Below are positions 1 to 9,310 of a DNA stretch of 33,310 nucleotides, piece by piece. The stretch is from Deltaproteobacteria bacterium (GTDB lineage Bacteria > Desulfobacterota_B > Binatia > UBA9968), in NCBI GenBank assembly GCA_016193385.1, contig JACPSF010000369.1:1-33310 (forward strand), read 5' to 3'. The notes under the pieces were generated by a model. It was not told the origin of the DNA, did no database searches, and worked only from the letters and a program-made list of their open reading frames with translations. The number at the start of each line of letters is the position of its first letter. Within the stretch, counting starts at the first letter, position 1. The translations under genes were made by a program, and so were the position numbers.

Positions 1-1092
1 GGATCTTTCTCAAGGGGGACGAAGTCCCCGCAGAGGGCGAGCGCATCCGTCAGCCGGAATTGGCGGCGGCCCTGAAGGCGGTGGCGGAAAAGGGCCCGCG
101 GGTTTTTTATGAGGGGTGGATTGCTGAGGCGATCACGGGAAGGCTCAAGAAAGAGGGTGGGATTTTAACCCTCGAAGACCTGAAAAACTATAAGCCCGTA
201 TGGCGGGAGCCGATCATCGGGAATTATCGTAAATGGGTGGTCATCACGATGCCACCGCCGAGCTCCGGCGGGATTGCCCTGATTCAAATGCTCAATGTCC
301 TGAATGGCTATCAGCTCAGTCTGATTTCCCGCGATTCGACCACGTATCTGCATCTCCTCACCGAGACGATGAAGCAGGCCTTTGCCGACCGGGCTCAATA
401 CCTCGGGGATCCGGACTTCGTCCAGGTCCCGACCAAAAAACTCATCTCCAAAGATTATGCGGCGTGGACGCGCAACCGCTTCTCCCCCGCGCGCACGCAT
501 CTTCCTAAGTTTTACGGTTTCGGCGCGTTCAAGGCGGAGCAGGGCGGGACGACCCACTTCGGGGTCCTGGATCAATCCGGCAACGCCGTCTCAAGCAGCC
601 TGACGATCAATACCCAGTTTGGCTCAAAAGTACTCGTTCCCGGAACCGGTATTATCTTGAACAACGAGATGGATGATTTCTCGCTGCATCCCGGCGTTCC
701 CAATGTCTACGCCTTGGTCGGGAATGGAGCCAATTCCATCCAGCCCAAGAAAAGGCCCCTGAGCAGCATGACCCCCACGATTGTCCTCCAGGGAGACCGT
801 CCGGTTTTGATCGTCGGAGGCTCGGGGGGACCGCGCATCATTACCGCGACGCTGCAGACGATTCTTAATGTCTTGGACTTTCACATGCCGCTAAAAAGGG
901 CGGTGGAAGCGGCGCGGATTCATCACCAGTGGCTACCGGACGAACTGGCGGTGGAAAGCAAGATCCCCGAGAGTCAAAGAGAAGGACTCCTTGGGCGTGG
1001 TGCAGGCGATTCTGGTCCGGCGGGGGAAGGCCGTGGCGGAGGCCGATCCAAGAAAAGAGGATTGGCTCAAAGCAGAGAAAGCCCCGAAGTAG
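1..1092 (+). pseudogene. ggt: gamma-glutamyltranspeptidase, C-terminal part, frameshifted near its end
   Basis: Runs in from the left edge; the frame is open from base 3. The family are periplasmic enzymes that self-cleave and then hydrolyse or transfer the gamma-glutamyl group of glutathione. The nucleophile motif TTHFGV is present, with the first Thr codon at 549-551, and the small-subunit motifs NNEMDDFS and GGSGGPRI follow. The frame holding these runs past HHQWLPDELAVESKIPES into a non-homologous tail ending at 1154. The expected family ending (DSLGVVQAI, then EADPRKEDW) lies in a different frame and stops at 1092. The switch falls around 967-985, and about ten residues usual at that point look absent, so I read a short out-of-frame deletion. 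The catalytic centre is intact; the C-terminal strand of the small subunit is broken. It converges on purA. Family assignment is secure; whether the break is biological is not. Confidence 0.85.
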
Positions 1093-1128
1093 CACGTGGC
1101 ACCATGGGCCAGGTCGTCTCTCCGGCCC

Positions 1129-2427
<1,299 letters not shown>

Positions 2428-2489
2428 CTATGACCGTAGACCGACGACGGCTGACCGGTCTCCGGTCGGCGGTCTTCAGTCTTGCTTGC

Positions 2490-4073
2490 TCACAGTTTTA
2501 CCAGGTCCGCGCTCACAATGTCGGGCAGGCTGCGCAGGGCCTCCAGGGTTTCTTTGGGAACCGGTTCGTCTACATGAATCAGCGAGATGGCCATGCCGCC
2601 CACCTTCTCGCGTCCGAGCTCAAGCCCTGCGATGTTGATCCCTTTTTTGCCCAGCAGGGTCCCGACGGCCCCGACCACGCCGGGAACGTCCCGGTTATGG
2701 AGCATGAGAATATAGCCCTCGGGCACGGCTTCGAGATAGAAGTTGTTGATCTTGACGATGCGCGGGTTGTTGCTACCGAATATCGCTCCTTCGACCTCAA
2801 TCTCTTGGTCCCCAATCTTGGCGCGCACCGTGATGGAGCTGGTGAAGTCGGTGGGCCGGCTGCTTTTCGATTCAACGACCTTGACGCCGCGCTCGCGCGC
2901 TACGACCGGGGCGTTGACATAGTTGACGCTGGACTCCATGACCGGCGTTAAAATCCCTTTCAGCACGGCCAGGGTCAGGGGCGCCACGTCATATTGGGTG
3001 ACCACGCCGCTGTACTCGATATAGACCTCCCGGGGGAGCTTGGCGAGCATCTGGACCTGGAGGCTTCCCAGTTTTTCTCCGAGGGTGAGATAGGGGCGCA
3101 GGGCGTTGAGCAGCTCGGCGCTGACGGCGGGAACATTGACCGCGTAGCGGATGACGCCGCGGGTCAAGAAATCGACCATCTGCTCGGCTACCGCGATGGC
3201 CACGTTGAGCTGCGCCTCGTCCGTGGAGGCTCCGAGGTGGGGAGTCGTGACGACCTGATCCATCGAGATCAGGGGATGATTCCGCGGTGGGGGCTCCTCG
3301 ACAAAGACATCCAGGGCCGCCCCCGCCACTTTCCCTTCTCTCAGCGCCTCCTCGAGATCCTTTTCATCGACGATGCCGCCGCGGGCGCAGTTGATGATCC
3401 TGACCCCCGGCTTCATCTTGGCAAAGGTCTTCCGGTTGATCAGGCCGCGGGTCTCGCTGGTCAGCGGGACATGCACGGTGATGAAGTCCGATTTTTCAAA
3501 CACCTCTTCCAGCCGGACCATCTCCACGCCGAGTTGGGCGGCATTCTCGGGCGGCACGAAGGGATCATGCGCCAGGACCTTCATTCTCAGGCCGAGCGCT
3601 CGCTCGGCGACGATGCGCCCGACGTTGCCGAGGCCGATGATCCCCAGCGTCTTATTGCACAGCTCCACTCCGACAAACCTGTCGCGCTTCCACTGTCCGG
3701 CTTTGAGCGAGGCGACCGCTTGAGGGATATGTCTGGCAAGGGCGAGCATGAGGGAGATCGTGTGCTCGGCCGTCGTGACGTTGTTTCCTCCGGGCGTGTT
3801 CATCACCACGATGCCTTTTTTGCTCGCCGCCTCGACGTCGACGTTATCGACGCCGATCCCGGCCCGCCCGATGACCTTGAGGTTACGCGCGGCTTCGATC
3901 ACTTCGGCTGTCACCTTGGTCCCGCTGCGAATCACCCAGCCGTGATAATCGGCGATGATCTTCTTGATCTCCTCGGACTTAAGCCCGAGGCGCTCGTCCA
4001 CCTCAAAATCTGGGTTGCGCTTGAACACCTCCAGCCCCTGAGGGGCTAAGGAATCGGTGATCAGGATTTTCAT
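2490..4073 (-). CDS. serA: D-3-phosphoglycerate dehydrogenase with C-terminal ACT domain
   Basis: Oxidises 3-phosphoglycerate to 3-phosphohydroxypyruvate with NAD, the entry to serine synthesis. It is the long form, 527 residues: substrate domain, Rossmann fold with GLGNVG at about residues 147-152, the catalytic Arg in NCARGG, the His in TTPHLGAST, an intervening ASB-type domain and a C-terminal ACT domain (from about residue 455) that in relatives senses serine. I place the start at ATG 4073 rather than the in-frame TTG at 4076, because a GGAGG box sits about 8 bases upstream. The start codon shares one base with the stop of the upstream aminotransferase gene (TGATG), so the two are translationally coupled. 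Regulation probably comes from the leader at 5283-5433. Confidence 0.97.
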   Translation of the reverse strand: MKILITDSLAPQGLEVFKRNPDFEVDERLGLKSEEIKKIIADYHGWVIRSGTKVTAEVIEAARNLKVIGRAGIGVDNVDVEAASKKGIVVMNTPGGNNVTTAEHTISLMLALARHIPQAVASLKAGQWKRDRFVGVELCNKTLGIIGLGNVGRIVAERALGLRMKVLAHDPFVPPENAAQLGVEMVRLEEVFEKSDFITVHVPLTSETRGLINRKTFAKMKPGVRIINCARGGIVDEKDLEEALREGKVAGAALDVFVEEPPPRNHPLISMDQVVTTPHLGASTDEAQLNVAIAVAEQMVDFLTRGVIRYAVNVPAVSAELLNALRPYLTLGEKLGSLQVQMLAKLPREVYIEYSGVVTQYDVAPLTLAVLKGILTPVMESSVNYVNAPVVARERGVKVVESKSSRPTDFTSSITVRAKIGDQEIEVEGAIFGSNNPRIVKINNFYLEAVPEGYILMLHNRDVPGVVGAVGTLLGKKGINIAGLELGREKVGGMAISLIHVDEPVPKETLEALRSLPDIVSADLVKL

Positions 4074-5215
4074 CAAAGGATAGCCTCCATAAGAATCTCC
4101 TGGGCCGCGGCCACTCCTTGGCCCAGATTGACCGGGTGGTTGAATTTTTTGAGCGCCATCTCCAGCGCGCCTACGGCCACGAGCACATCGAAGGCCCCCA
4201 TGTAGCCCACGTGGGCGATGCGGATGATTTTGCCTTTAAGGTCATCCTGCCCCTCGGCGAACGTGACGCCCATTTGATCGCGCAGCACGTCCAGGAGGTT
4301 TTCGCCATCGATACCGTCGGGCAGCACAATACCTGTAGCCGCCGGACTGGGGTTTTCGGGCGCCAGGAGCTTTAGCCCCAATGCGGTTGCAGCGGCGCGG
4401 GTCGCGCGCGCCAGGCGGTCATGCCGGGCGTAAACTCGCTCCAACCCTTCTGTCTCTAGCATCTCCAGGGCCGCGTGGAGACCGAAGATGAGCGAGACCG
4501 CCGGCGTGAACGCCGTACTGTTTTTTTGCTGATTCTTGCGCTCCAGCCGCAGATCGAAGTAAAAGCGGGGAAGCTTCGCGCTCTCCGTCCGCTGCCATGC
4601 CCGGTCACCGAGCGCGATGAACCCCAGTCCGGGCGGCAGCATCAGGGCCTTTTGGGAGCCTGTGACCAGGACATCGATCCCCCACTCCTCCATGGGCACC
4701 GGCAGCACCCCAACCGCGGTGATTCCGTCGACCAGCAGCAGCGGCCCATTTCGTGTGAGTTCGGCGATCTCGCGCACCGGATGCAAAACCGTGGTGGAGG
4801 TCTCGCTGGCCTGAATCAGCACGCCGCGAATTTCCGGATACACCTTCAGGTGCTTCTCCACGACATCGACCCTGACGGCCTTTCCCCACTCGACCTTGAG
4901 CTGAATGGCCTCAAGGCCGTAGGCCTGGGAGATCTTTACCCAGCGCTCGCCAAACTTTCCCCCGTTGACCACCAGAACCTTTTCACCCGGTGAAAACAGG
5001 TTGGAGACTGCCGCCTCCATGGCCCCGGTGCCGGAGGAAGCCAGAATCAGGACGTCGTTTTGGGTCGCAAACAGGTGCTTCAGCCATTCTCTCGCCTCGC
5101 TGAAGATCTTGCTGAACTGCGGTGTCCGGTGGTGGATCATGGTCGCGGCCATCGCCCTCTCGACCTCGTTGGGGACGGGCGTCGGGCCAGGCGCGAGCAA
5201 ATACTGTTTAATCAT
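4073..5215 (-). CDS. class V PLP aminotransferase (alanine-glyoxylate / serine-pyruvate type)
   Basis: A fold-type I, class V PLP enzyme of the AGXT branch, 380 residues. Visible landmarks are LLAPGPTPVP at the N-terminus, HHRTPQFSKI (residues 28-37), the cofactor phosphate loop SSGTGAMEA (60-68), the Asp in LLVDGITAVG and the Schiff-base Lys in TGSQKALMLPPG (about residue 189). Start chosen at ATG 5215: GGAAGG lies about 8 bases upstream, whereas the longer frame would need a TTG at 5236. It is coupled by a one-base overlap to serA. The family can transaminate alanine, serine, glyoxylate or phosphohydroxypyruvate. With serA next door and no serC in the window, I infer it may supply the phosphoserine aminotransferase step, but sequence alone does not prove the substrate. 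Confidence 0.9.
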   Translation of the reverse strand: MIKQYLLAPGPTPVPNEVERAMAATMIHHRTPQFSKIFSEAREWLKHLFATQNDVLILASSGTGAMEAAVSNLFSPGEKVLVVNGGKFGERWVKISQAYGLEAIQLKVEWGKAVRVDVVEKHLKVYPEIRGVLIQASETSTTVLHPVREIAELTRNGPLLLVDGITAVGVLPVPMEEWGIDVLVTGSQKALMLPPGLGFIALGDRAWQRTESAKLPRFYFDLRLERKNQQKNSTAFTPAVSLIFGLHAALEMLETEGLERVYARHDRLARATRAAATALGLKLLAPENPSPAATGIVLPDGIDGENLLDVLRDQMGVTFAEGQDDLKGKIIRIAHVGYMGAFDVLVAVGALEMALKKFNHPVNLGQGVAAAQEILMEAIL

Positions 5216-5282
5216 CTTCTGTTCCTTCCAACGCAAACGGTGGTGAGTCGAGACGTTAGGGGCAGCTTATCGGCCCAGCAAC

Positions 5283-5324
5283 AAATAAAAAAGCCTGAAC
5301 CTCTTTCCTTAAGAGACCCAGGCG
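5283..5324 (-). terminator. intrinsic terminator in the leader of the aminotransferase-serA operon
   Basis: Read on the minus strand, GCCUG GGU CUCUU pairs with AAGAG GUU CAGGC across a 5-base loop. The middle three pairs are G-U wobbles, so a continuous 13-bp stem forms only in the minus-strand RNA. UUUUUUAUUU follows directly. It lies about 68 bases upstream of the aminotransferase start, downstream of a TTGACA promoter candidate and with no coding gene in between. That position suggests conditional termination (attenuation) of the serine operon. It could instead simply end transcription of the small gene at 5615-5836. Confidence 0.75.
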
Positions 5325-5433
5325 TTCGGCCGTCTTAACGCTTTGCGCTCCCTCGTGGTTGATTCCACGCAGACGCCAGTTGCGCAAACCGGAAGATGTA
5401 ACATTTACTATCTCCCCGCATACGATTTGTCAA
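5322..5433 (-). promoter_or_regulatory. promoter and structured 5' leader of the aminotransferase-serA-purA operon
   Basis: A perfect -35 box TTGACA (5428-5433, minus) is followed after 17 bases by a poor -10 (TAGTAA, 5405-5410); GATAGT at 15 bases is an alternative. A start near 5398 would give a leader of about 115 bases up to the terminator. It can fold as a 7-bp closing stem (TTTGCGC at 5382-5388 with GCGCAAA at 5342-5348) enclosing a hairpin CGTGG/CCACG (5365-5369 with 5354-5358). A further hairpin, GCGTT (5337-5341) with AACGC (5322-5326), shares two bases with the terminator stem, so the two could be mutually exclusive. I do not recognise it as a known riboswitch class. Confidence 0.5.
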
Positions 5434-5614
5434 TGGCCCTTATACCCGGGGTGGCGTCTTACGCGGGGGTTTCGGCTTCGAGGGTGGCGATACGTCTCGT
5501 GTCCTCCTGGATCTTGGTCTCGCGGCAGGGAATGTGAAGGAGCAGATCCTCGTGGTTCGACGGGTTCGCCACCCTGAGTTCATCGAGGGGTAGGCGCAGG
5601 TCGTCTGGCCGGCC

Positions 5615-5836
5615 CTACTCTTCTTGAGCGTCGATCCAGGCTCCTGCGAGCGCGAGGGCATGGATCTCGGCCTCAGCCGCGTTGGGGAAAACGCCCCCTT
5701 TCTGGTCATAGACCGGGGTCTCGTTTATCGGGCTGCCTTGACCGCGATAAATGAGGACCTGCGCTTCCCACAACCCATTACGCAACCGTAAGGCGTTTGC
5801 TCGGATGAGGCACCCCTTATAGCGGACTTCTTTCAT
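5615..5836 (-). CDS. small hypothetical protein, 73 residues
   Basis: I do not recognise the family with certainty. The 73-residue product begins MKEVRYKGCLIRANALRL and looks like a compact alpha/beta domain: two or three short strands (VRYKGCLIRA, WEAQVLIYRG), a loop with TPVYDQKGGVFP, and a C-terminal helix AEAEIHALALAGAWIDAQ. There is no signal peptide or membrane segment. The start is ATG 5836 with only a weak GAG upstream. It stands alone between the serine-operon leader and a histidine kinase remnant. Composition and alternating hydrophobic pattern suggest a real protein rather than a chance frame. Confidence 0.6.
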   Translation of the reverse strand: MKEVRYKGCLIRANALRLRNGLWEAQVLIYRGQGSPINETPVYDQKGGVFPNAAEAEIHALALAGAWIDAQEE

Positions 5837-5922
5837 AAATGCTCAGTCGGTTTTGCCTTTCAGGCGGCCATTTTTTCCATGCGGTCGCGGATCTCGGCCT
5901 CGACAGCGCGGCTCTTCAGGTC

Positions 5923-6117
5923 TCAGCTCCGGTACGGTAGCGTGACGATGAAAGTTGAGCCTTTCCCCAGATGGTTTTCTACGCTGATCCTTCCTCCTAG
6001 GAGCTTAGTGAATTGTTTAACGATATAAAGCCCTAAACCCACACCTCCGTAGATCCTCGTTTCCGAGCTATCCGCTTGACACAACTTTTCGAAGACGAAC
6101 GGTAGACAATAACCCAT
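5923..6117 (-). pseudogene. histidine kinase remnant (C-terminal ATPase tail only)
   Basis: The 64-residue frame carries the end of a HATPase_c domain: an F-box-like stretch (FVFEKLCQADSSETRIYGG), the G2 box GVGLGLYIVK, then GGRISVENHLGKGSTFIVTLP, the usual kinase ending. Everything before the F box (N and G1 boxes, phosphoacceptor His, sensor) is missing, and stop codons lie directly upstream, so this is a decayed fragment. After its TGA the same frame stays open for another 20 codons (to 5861-5863, ending EIRDRMEKMAA), which is not kinase-like and may be a scrap of another gene. Confidence 0.75.
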
Positions 6118-6375
6118 TTATTATATCACTAACGGGTTGAATCTGTACAAAATAAGAAGTTCCCTTGGGATTTGTTTGACCGGTCCTCAGCGCGACCTCC
6201 ACCGCGCGGCGCGCGCCGTCGAGCCGGACCATCGTACTTGGCCCACTGAAAGGTCTTATATTTGATAACCTAGGCGGACTGTGCCAATATCCGCCTGCGG
6301 ATCGCTCATTTCCCGCAGGATGAGAGGGCGAGATCTTTACCCTGCGGCCGGAGAAATACCCCCGGGGAAGATCAA

Positions 6376-7092
6376 GTGAAACAATACGGGCTCGTACTAT
6401 TCGATATCGACGGGACGCTTACCCGCACGCAGAACGGCTTTATTCCTTTCAACGAGGCCTTTCTAATGACGTTTGGGTTTCCCGGGGACATCCGCACGGT
6501 GATTCCCGATGGCAATACCGATCCGCTGATCGTTGATGAGATCTTCGCCAAGACCGGGCGAAAACCGGGAGCTGGAGAGGCGTGGGAGCAAACCTTCGCC
6601 GTCAATCTCCGCGACAGTTATACGCGCGCGATTCGGGAGGGGAAAACGACCGTTAGCGCGCTTCCGGGCGCCTTGGACCTTGTTCAAGCTTTGGGAAGCT
6701 TCCCGGGGGTCTACCCTGGCATCGTCACGGGAAACTTCGAGGCCACTGCGCGAATCAAGCTCGAGGCGGCAGGCCTGGGCGCTTATTTTCGCCTGGGGGC
6801 CTACGGGAGCGATGCGCGAGAGCGCACGGACCTTCTGCAAATCGCAAAGAAAAGATGGGACGCAAGGGCCGGAGAGCCGTTTGCCCCGGAGCGCTGCATC
6901 GTCGTCGGCGACACGCCAAAAGACCTCGACGCAGCACGGGTAAAGCGGATGAAGTGTGTTTTGGTCGGGACGGGCAGGTACGCCGTGGACATACTTTTAT
7001 CGTGCGGTCCCGACGCCTGCTTGCCTGACTTCAAGAACACGGCGGCAACGGTAGAGACGTTGCTTGGGCAACTGGAATCCGCTGCGCATTGA
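6376..7092 (+). CDS. HAD-family hydrolase, phosphoglycolate phosphatase-like
   Basis: A 238-residue haloacid dehalogenase-superfamily phosphatase. Motif I FDIDGTLT (residues 9-16) gives the nucleophile Asp and the acid/base Asp; motif II is the Thr in GIVTGNF; motif III is a Lys/Arg in the middle region; motif IV is GDTPKDLDAA. The alpha-helical cap inserted after motif I places it near the Gph/PhnX group, so a small phosphorylated metabolite such as 2-phosphoglycolate is likely but not shown. It starts at GTG 6376 with GGGGAAG upstream. It probably forms an operon with the aldo/keto reductase six bases downstream. Confidence 0.88.
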   Translation: MKQYGLVLFDIDGTLTRTQNGFIPFNEAFLMTFGFPGDIRTVIPDGNTDPLIVDEIFAKTGRKPGAGEAWEQTFAVNLRDSYTRAIREGKTTVSALPGALDLVQALGSFPGVYPGIVTGNFEATARIKLEAAGLGAYFRLGAYGSDARERTDLLQIAKKRWDARAGEPFAPERCIVVGDTPKDLDAARVKRMKCVLVGTGRYAVDILLSCGPDACLPDFKNTAATVETLLGQLESAAH

Positions 7093-7098
7093 TCTTTC

Positions 7099-8106
7099 AT
7101 GCAGTATCGGACGCTCGGCAGAACAGGAATCAAGGTTTCGGAGATTGGCTTTGGCTGCGGCAACAATGCCGTGCTGATGGTTCGGGCCGGCCACCAGGAG
7201 CAACTGCGGGCGGTTCGACGCGCCTTGGAGCTTGGGGTCAATTACTTTGACACGGCTTTTGCCTACGGCTTGGGAAAATCAGAGGAGAATCTGGGAAATA
7301 TCCTGAAAGAGCTTGGAGCTTCGCCGGTCGTTTCCACGAAGATCCGGCTCGAGCCCGAGGCTGTGGCCGACCTTAAATCCGCCACGATTCAGGCCGTTGA
7401 GGCGGGCCTCAAGCGGCTGCAGCGAAAATCCGTTGATCTGATCCAGTTGCACAATCGGGTTACGATGGAAAGAAGTCCGGGCCAGCGCTTCAGTTTAGCT
7501 CCTGGAGACCTTGTTGGACCCGGAGGAGTCCTCGAAGGTTTTAAGGAACTCCAGGACAAAGGCAAGGTCGGCTACTTCGGCTTCAGCGGATTGGGTGATC
7601 CAAAGGCTCTGCATGAAGTTATAGAGAGCGGAGAGTTTCATTCGGTTCAGGCCTATTACAATCTTCTAAACCCAAGTGCCGGCCAGCCAATCTCCCGGAA
7701 TTTTAGCGCTCTGGATTATGGCCGGCTCATAGATCGGGCCGCAGGGAAAGGTATGGGAGTTGCGGTCATTCGTGTCTTAGCCGCAGGCGCCCTTACGGCG
7801 AATCCGGAGGCAGGAGGCGGCAGCAGCCCGGAACCGCTCTCGCCCGGCTCCGACTATGTTTTGGATCTTGAGCGGGCTGAAAAGGTCAAATTTTTAATCG
7901 GCGGCGATATCAAAAGCCTTACCGAGACCGCCATTCGCTTTGCTTTGATGAAGCCGGAGGTTTCCACTGTCCTCGTCGGGTTCTCTAACACCGCTCACAT
8001 TGATGAAGCCGTCGCTTGCTCCGGCGCCGGAGGCTTGTCTCAGGATGCGATGGCGCGCTTGAGAAAGCTTTGGGACAACGATTTCGGCAGGATAAGCGCT
8101 ACATAA
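7099..8106 (+). CDS. aldo/keto reductase
   Basis: A 335-residue NADPH-dependent oxidoreductase of the AKR superfamily (TIM barrel). The catalytic tetrad is visible: Asp and Tyr in YFDTAFAYG, Lys in VVSTKI, and His in DLIQLHN. The N-terminal MQYRTLGRTGIKVSEIGFG is the standard bacterial AKR opening, and VLVGFSNTAHIDEA near the C-terminus is the cofactor-binding end. It lies six bases after the HAD gene in the same direction, so the two are probably co-transcribed; the substrate cannot be told. A short perfect hairpin (CAGGC TTGA GCCTG, 8131-8144) lies downstream but lacks a T-run. Confidence 0.92.
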   Translation: MQYRTLGRTGIKVSEIGFGCGNNAVLMVRAGHQEQLRAVRRALELGVNYFDTAFAYGLGKSEENLGNILKELGASPVVSTKIRLEPEAVADLKSATIQAVEAGLKRLQRKSVDLIQLHNRVTMERSPGQRFSLAPGDLVGPGGVLEGFKELQDKGKVGYFGFSGLGDPKALHEVIESGEFHSVQAYYNLLNPSAGQPISRNFSALDYGRLIDRAAGKGMGVAVIRVLAAGALTANPEAGGGSSPEPLSPGSDYVLDLERAEKVKFLIGGDIKSLTETAIRFALMKPEVSTVLVGFSNTAHIDEAVACSGAGGLSQDAMARLRKLWDNDFGRISAT

Positions 8107-8218
8107 TCGCGGGTCCGTAAGATCATTGAGCAGGCTTGAGCCTGATCCTAAGAAGCCTTACTTTTGTGGCGGTTTTAACATGGCCGGCTAACTTGCAGCG
8201 CGGCAAGAGGGCGGCGTC

Positions 8219-8641
8219 ATGATGGAACCCAATCTTATCGGCGGGCTAATTGGCGGCGGCCTGATCGGCCTTGCCAGCGTGCTCTTGCTTGCAGTCAATG
8301 GCCGTATTGCCGGTATATCCGGAATAATCGGCGGCCTGGTAACCGGTTGCATGCCTGGGGACCGCCTATGGCGCGTCGCGTTTGTGGCCGGGCTTATTGC
8401 GGGAGCCGGGGCCTATGGGCTGGTGCGGGGTGGCTTACCGTTGCACTTTCAGGCTCAAGGTCCACTGTTCATTGTCGCTGGCTTGCTCGTCGGATTCGGT
8501 ACCCGGCTCGGTTCCGGGTGCACTTCCGGGCACGGCGTGTGCGGTCTGGCACGGCGCTCGCGCCGTTCTTTTTTGGCTACCGCGACCTTCATCGGCGTCG
8601 CCGTTGTCACCGTTTTTCTAATCCGGCATGTGTTGCCATGA
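8219..8641 (+). CDS. YeeE/YedE-family membrane transporter, first half
   Basis: A 140-residue integral membrane protein with about four hydrophobic segments. It carries the family signature GSGCTSGHGVCGLARRS near residues 98-114; the Cys in this family is thought to handle sulfur compounds such as thiosulfate. It overlaps the next gene by four bases (ATGA), which carries the second half. In E. coli the equivalent (YeeE/TsuA) is one longer chain, whereas many bacteria split it as here. Uptake of a reduced sulfur compound across the inner membrane is the best guess. There is no tusA-like or rhodanese gene nearby to support it. Confidence 0.87.
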   Translation: MMEPNLIGGLIGGGLIGLASVLLLAVNGRIAGISGIIGGLVTGCMPGDRLWRVAFVAGLIAGAGAYGLVRGGLPLHFQAQGPLFIVAGLLVGFGTRLGSGCTSGHGVCGLARRSRRSFLATATFIGVAVVTVFLIRHVLP

Positions 8642-9057
8642 CGATCGCTATTAGCGCATTGTTGGCCGGAGCCATTTTCGGCCTCGGACTCGCCGTTTCG
8701 GAAATGATCGATCCCGCCCGGGTCATCGGTTTCCTGGATGTGACCGGTCAGTGGGACGTGACGCTGCTGTTCGTGATGGGCGGCGCGCTTGCGGTGACCG
8801 TGCCCGGCTTTCCGTTGATTCTCAGCCGGCCGCCCCCGCTGCTTGCGGCCCAATTCAGCCTGCCCACTAACGACAAGATCGACGGACCGTTGATTGGTGG
8901 CGCCGTGATTTTTGGCGTTGGCTGGGGCTTGGCCGGCTTCTGTCCGGGCCCCGCCCTGGCCGCCCTGGCCTCGCTCTCGCCAACGGTGGTTTCGTTTGTT
9001 GCTGCGATGATCGTTGGGCAATGGCTGGCGTCGCGCGTTGAGACGCGTTTGGGGTAA
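8638..9057 (+). CDS. YeeE/YedE-family (DUF6691-type) membrane protein, second half
   Basis: A 139-residue membrane protein starting at the ATG that overlaps the upstream stop; the longer open frame beginning at 8347 merely reads through the first gene out of frame. It has about four membrane segments, the motif LAVSEMIDPARVIGFLDV near the N-terminus and GFCPGPALAALAS near residues 101-113, the counterpart of the Cys motif in the partner. Together the pair likely forms one sulfur-compound channel. Tight coupling supports equimolar synthesis. Confidence 0.87.
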   Translation: MTIAISALLAGAIFGLGLAVSEMIDPARVIGFLDVTGQWDVTLLFVMGGALAVTVPGFPLILSRPPPLLAAQFSLPTNDKIDGPLIGGAVIFGVGWGLAGFCPGPALAALASLSPTVVSFVAAMIVGQWLASRVETRLG

Positions 9058-9184
9058 AAGGAGCGAGCCGAAATCCGCCGTCCTATCTGATTCAACTCAC
9101 GGCTAATACGTGCCACAAACAAAACGGATCTGACGGATCTAAAGGTCAGCTCTTGGATCTTGCACTATCGAAAGATACCGATCG

Positions 9185-9310
9185 CTACGGTTTGATAGCC
9201 TGCAAGAACCAATTCGAGGGAATCTCTTTGCCCAGGCTCTTTTCTTTGGCGGCGCGCAAAGCGCGCCATTGTGGATTCGAGATCGATCCCTCAACGGGGA
9301 TTTCTTCAGG
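9185..9310 (-). pseudogene. possible C-terminal remnant of an unidentified gene
   Basis: Directly after the LLM oxidoreductase stop, another minus-strand frame reads EEIPVEGSISNPQWRALRAA and continues to IPSNWFLQAIKP before a stop. The composition looks protein-like rather than random, but there is no start. I cannot name the family. It could be chance. Confidence 0.2.

Noticed and set aside
2994..4049. 351-codon plus-strand frame opposite serA
   Set aside because: Shadow of serA; rich in Asp, His and Gly as expected from antisense of a GC-rich gene.
5309..5404. 31-codon leader peptide ahead of the serine operon, ending inside the terminator stem
   Set aside because: No run of serine or other regulatory codons, no ribosome site, and its ATG would lie at or before the likely transcription start.
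8131..8144. Perfect hairpin after the aldo/keto reductase gene as an intrinsic terminator
   Set aside because: No T-run follows the stem.
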